A stretch of DNA of 64,000 nt, from assembly GCF_021603645.1 (NCBI RefSeq), contig NZ_BQHJ01000014.1:1-64000 (forward strand), read 5' to 3'. The position numbers were made by a program, and so were the translations under genes. The notes beneath the pieces were generated by a model. That model was not told the DNA's origin, did no database searches, and was given only the letters and a program-made list of their open reading frames with translations. The DNA comes from Pseudomonas pseudonitroreducens (lineage in GTDB: Bacteria; Pseudomonadota; Gammaproteobacteria; Pseudomonadales; Pseudomonadaceae). Below are positions 57,258 to 64,000 of this stretch, piece after piece. Numbering within the stretch: position 1 is the stretch's first letter; each line of letters begins with the position of its first letter.

Positions 57258-57794
57258 TCAAGATTTCAACGCTTCGGCCAGTTTCGCGATTTTGCCGCGC
57301 ACCGAGCCATCGATTACCAAGTCACCGGCGCGAATAACCACGCCGCCGATCAGGCTCGCGTCTTCCGACGCATGAAGTCGCACTTCGCGACTGAGCCGGG
57401 CGCTGAGAGCCTTGGCGAGTTTGTCCTGCTGTTGCTGGTCCAGGGCGAAGGCACTGGTGACCTCGACCTCGACCAATTTTTCCTGCTCGGCCTTGAGTTG
57501 CTCGAACATCACGAAGATGGTCGGCAGCAGGTCGAGCCGCTTGTTTTCAGCCACAGTCCGGACGAAGTTCTGGGCCGGAGCATTGAGCTTGTCGCCACAC
57601 ACGTCGATCAGCGCGTCAGCCTTGGCGGCTGCGGTCAGCTGAGGCTCTTTGAGCAGCTGGCGCACGGTGTCGTCCTGCGACACTGCAGCCAGCACACCCA
57701 GAGCAGCAGACCAGTCGGCCAATTGCTGATGAGCCTGGGCGTACTCGAAAGCCGCCTTCGCGTAAGGACGAGCCAATGTGGTCAGTTCTGCCAT
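57258..57794 (-). CDS. atpH: ATP synthase F1 delta subunit
   Basis: 178 residues, helical N-domain ([25 protein letters not shown]) and C-terminal beta/alpha domain ending in the typical [19 protein letters not shown]. It links F1 alpha to the b-subunit stator. The gene is 18 bp before atpA and 12 bp after atpF. Confidence 0.97.
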   Translation of the reverse strand: MAELTTLARPYAKAAFEYAQAHQQLADWSAALGVLAAVSQDDTVRQLLKEPQLTAAAKADALIDVCGDKLNAPAQNFVRTVAENKRLDLLPTIFVMFEQLKAEQEKLVEVEVTSAFALDQQQQDKLAKALSARLSREVRLHASEDASLIGGVVIRAGDLVIDGSVRGKIAKLAEALKS

Positions 57795-57806
57795 ATCGCC
57801 CTCTGC

Positions 57807-58277
57807 TTAGATCTCGGCGGCCAGTTGATCAACCAGCTGCTTTTGCGCGTTGGCATCGATCGAAGCACCCAGGATCTTCTCGGCGCCGGAGACAGCCAGG
57901 GCACCCACTTGGGCACGCAGGGCGTCTTTGACGCTGTTGAGCTCCTGTTCGATCTGGGCTTTGGCCTGGGCGATCATGCGATCACCTTCGGCACGGGCCT
58001 GATCACGGGCTTCGTCAACGATCTGGTTAGCGCTCTTCTTCGCCTGCTCGATGATTTCGGCTGCCTGAGCCTTGGCTTCGCGCAGTTGCTGACCCGCTTT
58101 CTCGTGAGCCAGTTCCAGGTCACGAGCCGCGCGGTTGGCAGCGTCCAGGCCGTCGGCGATCTTCTTCTGACGCTCGTGCAGAGCCGCGATGACCGGAGGC
58201 CATACGAACTTCATGCAGAACAGGACGAAGATGGCGAACGCGATGGCCTGGCCGATCAGAGTTGCATTAATGTTCAC
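57807..58277 (-). CDS. atpF: ATP synthase F0 b subunit
   Basis: 156 residues: one N-terminal membrane helix ([26 protein letters not shown]) followed by a long charged helix that forms the peripheral stalk. [14 protein letters not shown] is the standard start. Length equals that of E. coli b. Confidence 0.97.
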   Translation of the reverse strand: MNINATLIGQAIAFAIFVLFCMKFVWPPVIAALHERQKKIADGLDAANRAARDLELAHEKAGQQLREAKAQAAEIIEQAKKSANQIVDEARDQARAEGDRMIAQAKAQIEQELNSVKDALRAQVGALAVSGAEKILGASIDANAQKQLVDQLAAEI

Positions 58278-58329
58278 GCCAATACCTCGCTCGTTCGTTG
58301 TTCAGTCACAGATTTCCGCTGTTCGGAAA

Positions 58330-59991
<1,662 letters not shown>

Positions 59992-60069
59992 CTTTAGCTC
60001 ACAGTCCTCTGGTGTCGGCTTCACAAATCAACAACTTGGCATACTTTGTGCCGACAAAATTGCGCGCAG

Positions 60070-60098
60070 AGTATAGGGGGCGCCGCATACCCGTTCAA
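60070..60098 (-). promoter_or_regulatory. Sigma-70 promoter of the atp operon
   Basis: Minus-strand TTGAAC (60098-60093), 17-bp spacer, TATACT (60075-60070). The start site is expected near 60063, about 72 nt before atpI. Confidence 0.8.
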
Positions 60099-60143
60099 CC
60101 GTCAGGTAGTGATTTCCGACGACCCCCTACATAGCCTTTCGTA

Positions 60144-61016
60144 TCAGCGTATGTGGGCGAGCACACCCTGCAGCTCGTCGAGGGAGTTGTAGCGGATCAC
60201 CAACTGGCCCTTGCCCTTCTGGCCATGGCGAATCTGCACCGGAGCGCCCAGGCGCTCGGCCAGGCGCTGTTCGAGGCGGCTGATGTCGGGATCGCTCTTG
60301 ACCGCTTTGACAGGTTCCTCGGGAGCGTTGAGCCACTGGCGTACCAGTGCTTCCGTCTGACGCACAGTGAAGCCGCGTGCGACAACATGTCGCGCACCTT
60401 CAACCTGACGATTCTCGGGCAGTCCGAGCAGGGCGCGGGCATGACCCATTTCCAGATCGCCGTGGGATAGCAGCGTCTTGATCTCTTCCGGCAAGGCAAT
60501 CAGGCGCAGCAGGTTGGCCACCGTCACGCGGGATTTGCCCACGGCATCGGCAACCTGTTGCTGAGTCAGCTGGAACTCCTGCTGCAGGCGCTGCAGCGCA
60601 GCAGCTTCCTCGATCGGATTGAGGTCTTCGCGCTGGATATTCTCGATCAGCGCCATGGCGATGGCAGCTTCGTCCGGCACTTCACGGACCATCGCCGGGA
60701 TCTTGTCCAGGCCCGCCTGCTGGGTGGCGCGCCAGCGGCGCTCGCCGGCAATGATTTCGTAGCGGCCATTGCCGATCGGGCGCACCACGATGGGTTGCAT
60801 CACGCCCTGGGCCTTGATCGACTGGGCGAGTTCCTCGAGGGCCTGCGGGTCCATGTCACGGCGAGGCTGGTACTTGCCGCGCTGGATCAGGTCCAGCGGC
60901 AGGTGTTGCAGCTCCCTGCTGTCCACCTGAACGGCTTCTTCCTGCAGCGTAGCGGCGCTGGAGCCACTGAGCAGGGCGTCCAGCCCGCGTCCGAGACCTC
61001 GTTTCTTGGCGGCCAT
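60144..61016 (-). CDS. parB: Chromosome partitioning protein ParB (Spo0J)
   Basis: 290 residues. N-terminal ParA-activating peptide region (AAKKRGLGRGLDALLSG), ParB/CTP-binding domain with GERRWRA near residue 110 and ENIQREDLNP, HTH domain (TQQQVADAVGKSRVTVANLLRL) and C-terminal dimer domain. It binds parS near oriC and slides as a CTP clamp. It overlaps nothing; parA ends 17 bp upstream. I did not find a parS palindrome (TGTTNCACGTGAAACA) in this window. Confidence 0.96.
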   Translation of the reverse strand: MAAKKRGLGRGLDALLSGSSAATLQEEAVQVDSRELQHLPLDLIQRGKYQPRRDMDPQALEELAQSIKAQGVMQPIVVRPIGNGRYEIIAGERRWRATQQAGLDKIPAMVREVPDEAAIAMALIENIQREDLNPIEEAAALQRLQQEFQLTQQQVADAVGKSRVTVANLLRLIALPEEIKTLLSHGDLEMGHARALLGLPENRQVEGARHVVARGFTVRQTEALVRQWLNAPEEPVKAVKSDPDISRLEQRLAERLGAPVQIRHGQKGKGQLVIRYNSLDELQGVLAHIR

Positions 61017-61033
61017 GCGGGTTCCTTAATCTC

Positions 61034-61822
61034 TTAGGCGGGGGCGGTGGTGCGGGCGGCGCGCTGACGGCGCACCAGCTCGCCGGCCAGCGCCAGGTAG
61101 GCGAGGGCACCGCGGGATTGCTTGTCGTAGACCAGCGCCGGCATGCCGAAGCTGGGCGCCTCGGCCAATCGCACGTTGCGCGGAATCACGGTGGTGTAGA
61201 GCTTGTCGCCGAAGTGTTCCTGCAGTTGTGCGCTGACGTCGTTGGTCAGGCTGATGCGCGGGTCGTACATGGTGCGCAGCAGGCCTTCGATCTTCAGCGC
61301 CGGATTCAACCGCTCGGCGATGCGCTGGATGCTGTTCATCAGGTCGGTCAGCCCTTCCAGCGCGTAGTACTCGCACTGCATGGGGATGATCACGCCGTCC
61401 GCAGCGGACAGGGCGTTGACCGTCAGCATCGACAGCGACGGCGGACAGTCGATGAGGATGAAGTCGTAGTTCTCGCGGATCGGCGCCAGCGCATGGCGCA
61501 GGCGATGTTCCTTCACGTCCATTTCCAGCAGTACCACTTCCGCAGCCGTGAGGTCGCGGTTGGCGGGCAGCAGCTGGTAGCCGCCGTGCTCGGAGAACTG
61601 CATGGCCTGGGCCAGGTCGCATTCGCCGGTGAGCACATCGTAGATCGAGTGATCCAGCGCCAACTTATCCACACCGCTGCCGGTGGTGGCGTTGCCCTGT
61701 GGATCGAGGTCGATCAGCAGCACGCGTCGCTTGGTAGCGACCAGCGATGCTGCAAGGTTGATACAGGTCGTGGTCTTGCCGACGCCGCCCTTCTGGTTGG
61801 CGATCGCGAATACCTTAGCCAT
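61034..61822 (-). CDS. parA: Chromosome partitioning ATPase ParA (Soj)
   Basis: 262 residues; deviant Walker A KGGVGKTT near residue 11-18, LLIDLDPQGNATTG and the Walker B region FILIDCPPSL. Non-specific DNA-binding residues follow. Moves ParB-parS complexes along the nucleoid. ATG 61822 gives MAKVFAIANQKGG, the standard start; an ATG 12 bp upstream lacks support. Operon: mnmG-rsmG-parA-parB. A perfect DnaA-box-like 9-mer lies at 61665-61673. Confidence 0.96.
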   Translation of the reverse strand: MAKVFAIANQKGGVGKTTTCINLAASLVATKRRVLLIDLDPQGNATTGSGVDKLALDHSIYDVLTGECDLAQAMQFSEHGGYQLLPANRDLTAAEVVLLEMDVKEHRLRHALAPIRENYDFILIDCPPSLSMLTVNALSAADGVIIPMQCEYYALEGLTDLMNSIQRIAERLNPALKIEGLLRTMYDPRISLTNDVSAQLQEHFGDKLYTTVIPRNVRLAEAPSFGMPALVYDKQSRGALAYLALAGELVRRQRAARTTAPA

Positions 61823-61840
61823 GGTTTTCCCCACTCCCCG

Positions 61841-62491
61841 TCATGCAGTGCGGCGCAGTATCAGCAGATGGCGCTGGCCTTGGCAACCCGGCACCGCCAG
61901 AGCGCGTTCGGCTTCGACCTGGAAATCTTCCGGGAGTGCCGCGAGCTCGTCGCTGGGGTGTACGCCTTTCATGGCCAGCCAGTTGGTCTGGGTGTCGCCC
62001 AGGTGACGTGTCCAGTTTGTGAAGTCTTCCAGGCTGCTGAACGCCCGGGAAACAATGCCGTTGAACGGCAGCTCGGGTTGGAAGGCTTCCACCCGACTGT
62101 GGATAACCTGCAGGTTGTCGAGCTTGAGCTCCAGCTTCACCTGGGTGAGGAAGCGGGTTTTCTTGCCGTTGCTGTCGAGCAGGGTCAGCGATTTGCCGGG
62201 GAACAGGATAGCCAGCGGAATGCCGGGCATGCCGCCGCCACTGCCGACGTCCAGCCAGCGCTCACCGCCGGCGGCGTCGAACTGCGGGACGATGCTCAGG
62301 CTGTCGAGCAGGTGGCGCGAGACCATTTCATCCACATCGCGGACGGCGGTGAGGTTGTAGGCCTTGTTCCACTTCGCCAGCAGGGCCAGGTAATCCAGCA
62401 AGCGTTGTTGGGTGGCAGCGTCGATATCCAGGCCGAGCGTCTGGATGCCGCGCGCGAGTTCTTCAGCGTGGCGGGCAGTGACCATGGACAT
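61841..62491 (-). CDS. rsmG: 16S rRNA (guanine527-N7)-methyltransferase RsmG (GidB)
   Basis: 216 residues, SAM-dependent methyltransferase with motif [17 protein letters not shown] and motif [12 protein letters not shown], and the N-terminal four-helix segment. It methylates G527 of 16S rRNA; loss gives low-level streptomycin resistance. ATG 62491 overlaps the mnmG stop by one base (TGATG), so translation is coupled; Met3 (62485) is an alternative start. Confidence 0.96.
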   Translation of the reverse strand: MSMVTARHAEELARGIQTLGLDIDAATQQRLLDYLALLAKWNKAYNLTAVRDVDEMVSRHLLDSLSIVPQFDAAGGERWLDVGSGGGMPGIPLAILFPGKSLTLLDSNGKKTRFLTQVKLELKLDNLQVIHSRVEAFQPELPFNGIVSRAFSSLEDFTNWTRHLGDTQTNWLAMKGVHPSDELAALPEDFQVEAERALAVPGCQGQRHLLILRRTA

Positions 62492-64000
62492 CAGGCGCTC
62501 TGCTCCAGCTGACGGCCGGAGGAACGTTTCTTCAGATGGATCAGTAACAGCGAGATTGCTGCCGGCGTCACGCCTGGAATACGCCCGGCCTGACCGAGGG
62601 TTTCCGGTCGCGCGTTGCCCAGTTTGAGCTGGATCTCCTTGGACAGCCCGGAAATCGACTGGTAATCGATATCCACAGGCAGGCGGGTATCTTCGCTGGC
62701 CCGTAGGCGAGCGATCTCTTCCTGTTGGCGATCGATGTAGCCGGCGTACTTGGTGCGGATCTCCACCTGTTCGGCGACCTGCGGGTCTTCCGCGCCGGCG
62801 CCAGTCACCTCCGCCAGGCTGACGTAGTCGATTTCCGGACGTGCCAGCAGGTTCAGCAGGTTGTATTCGTGAGTCAGCGGAGTCCCGAAGCGCTCGGCGA
62901 TGGCATCGCCCTGCGGAGTGTTCGGGCGAACCCAGGTGCTCTTCAGTCGCTGCTCTTCACGTTCGATGCCTTCGCGCTTGGCTTCAAACACCGCCCAGCG
63001 TTCGTCGTCTATCAGGCCCAGTTCGCGGCCTTTCTCGGTCAGGCGCAGGTCCGCGTTGTCCTCGCGCAGTATCAGCCGGTACTCGGCGCGCGACGTGAAC
63101 ATGCGGTACGGCTCCTGGGTACCCAGGGTAATCAGGTCGTCGACCAGTACGCCGATGTAGGCCTCGTCACGGCGGGGGCACCAGCTTTCGCGGCCCTGTG
63201 AACGCAACGCGGCGTTGGTTCCGGCGAGCAGGCCCTGGGCGCCGGCCTCTTCGTAGCCGGTGGTGCCGTTGATCTGGCCGGCAAAGAACAGACCGCCAAT
63301 GACCTTGGTCTCCAGGCTGTACTTCAGGTCGCGCGGATCAAAGTAGTCGTACTCGATGGCGTAACCCGGGCGAATGATGTGCGCGTTTTCCATGCCGCGG
63401 ATCGAGCGGACGATGTCCAGCTGCACATCGAAGGGCAGCGATGTGGAAATGCCGTTCGGGTACAGCTCATGGGTGGTGAGGCCTTCCGGCTCGAGGAACA
63501 CCTGATGGCTGTCCTTGTCGGCGAAGCGATGGATCTTGTCTTCGATAGACGGGCAATAGCGCGGGCCGACACCTTCGATCACGCCGGAATACATGGGCGA
63601 GCGATCGAGGTTGGAGGCAATGATCTCGTGGGTCCGCGAGTTGGTGTGGGTGATCCAGCAACTCACCTGGCGCGGATGCATTTCCTTCGAGCCGAGGAAG
63701 GACATTACCGGGATCGGCGTATCGCCGGGCTGCTTGGTCATCACACTGAAATCGACACTGCGACCGTCGATACGCGGCGGGGTGCCGGTCTTCAGACGGC
63801 CGACTCGCAGCGGCAGTTCACGCAGGCGTCGGGCCAGGGCAATCGAAGGCGGATCACCGGCACGGCCACCGGAATAGTTCTCCAGGCCGATGTGGATAAG
63901 TCCACCGAGGAAAGTACCGGCGGTGAGCACGACGTTGTCCGCGTGGAATTTCAGGCCCATCTGGGTCACTACGCCGCGCACCTGATCGTGTTCGACGATC
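62491..64000 (-). CDS. mnmG: tRNA uridine-5-carboxymethylaminomethyl(34) synthesis enzyme MnmG (GidA), partial
   Basis: The C-terminal ~500 residues of the FAD-dependent enzyme; the N-terminal FAD motif (about 130 residues) lies beyond the right edge. Visible: [30 protein letters not shown] (as [11 protein letters not shown] then GGRAGD), [44 protein letters not shown] and the C-terminal helical domain that binds MnmE ([18 protein letters not shown]). With MnmE it makes cmnm5U34 in tRNA. A start codon at 63981 is internal: the frame continues upstream as [13 protein letters not shown]. Confidence 0.97.
   Translation of the reverse strand, partial: IVEHDQVRGVVTQMGLKFHADNVVLTAGTFLGGLIHIGLENYSGGRAGDPPSIALARRLRELPLRVGRLKTGTPPRIDGRSVDFSVMTKQPGDTPIPVMSFLGSKEMHPRQVSCWITHTNSRTHEIIASNLDRSPMYSGVIEGVGPRYCPSIEDKIHRFADKDSHQVFLEPEGLTTHELYPNGISTSLPFDVQLDIVRSIRGMENAHIIRPGYAIEYDYFDPRDLKYSLETKVIGGLFFAGQINGTTGYEEAGAQGLLAGTNAALRSQGRESWCPRRDEAYIGVLVDDLITLGTQEPYRMFTSRAEYRLILREDNADLRLTEKGRELGLIDDERWAVFEAKREGIEREEQRLKSTWVRPNTPQGDAIAERFGTPLTHEYNLLNLLARPEIDYVSLAEVTGAGAEDPQVAEQVEIRTKYAGYIDRQQEEIARLRASEDTRLPVDIDYQSISGLSKEIQLKLGNARPETLGQAGRIPGVTPAAISLLLIHLKKRSSGRQLEQSA

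Noticed and set aside
60000-64000. Search for a parS site (TGTTNCACGTGAAACA) near parAB
   Set aside because: No such palindrome was seen here or elsewhere in the window. Several bare CACGTG hexamers exist but without the flanking bases.

Overview
This is a high-GC stretch of a Pseudomonas chromosome, close to the replication origin. The right end carries mnmG-rsmG-parA-parB followed by the complete atpIBEFHAGDC operon and glmU, the arrangement found just upstream of oriC/dnaA in pseudomonads. The other recognisable loci (algB-kinB-ampDh2, gltP, the Cdh carnitine genes, a CdiB/CdiA-like pair) also have close relatives in P. aeruginosa. I infer a member of the P. aeruginosa/nitroreducens/citronellolis side of the genus rather than P. 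aeruginosa itself, because the gene order differs from the PAO1 order I remember.

Layout: 1-9.5 kb, a two-partner secretion locus on the minus strand: an outer-membrane TpsB/CdiB transporter and a huge filamentous-haemagglutinin/CdiA-type exoprotein whose C-terminus runs off the left edge. 10.3-17.2 kb, a carnitine catabolism operon (caiX-cdhC-cdhA-cdhB-hocS plus a gamma-butyrobetaine dioxygenase) with its divergent regulator cdhR. 18.1-22.5 kb, an ABC importer of the taurine/sulfonate/NMT1 type with a GMC oxidoreductase. 22.8-28.8 kb, a large secreted protein, an AEC carrier, a CitMHS citrate transporter and a TerC protein. 28.9-34.9 kb, a LEA-like lipoprotein with a sorbosone-dehydrogenase-like enzyme, a Na+/Pi cotransporter behind a PHO-box-like sequence, an AraC regulator and an atypical SDR. 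35.1-42.3 kb, an M16 peptidase, a GNAT protein, an MFS transporter, a trypsin-like lipoprotein, a nucleoside-recognition membrane protein and GltP. 43-46.6 kb, envelope and stress proteins (DUF3313 lipoprotein, Ivy lysozyme inhibitor, DUF1328, a four-helix-bundle protein, BON protein). 46.8-51.3 kb, algB-kinB, AmpDh2 amidase and MarC. 51.4-64 kb, glmU, the ATP synthase operon, parAB, rsmG and mnmG (N-terminus cut by the right edge).

How it works together: the carnitine block forms a route from gamma-butyrobetaine and short-chain acylcarnitines through carnitine to glycine betaine, with CaiX capturing substrate and CdhR activating. The AlgB/KinB region combines an NtrC-type regulator with envelope-protection genes, one of which lies behind a textbook sigma-54 promoter.

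The most striking non-gene signal is a swarm of perfect TTATCCACA (DnaA-box consensus) 9-mers. I counted at least 23 in 64 kb, in several reading frames and both orientations, including a three-copy 13-bp tandem array of degenerate copies. They are absent from the secretion locus and the atp operon. Other signals are REPIN-type palindromes, three other interspersed repeat families, a strong atp promoter, and a hairpin that buries the ribosome binding site of the trypsin-like lipoprotein gene. No tRNA, rRNA, CRISPR array or insertion sequence was recognised.
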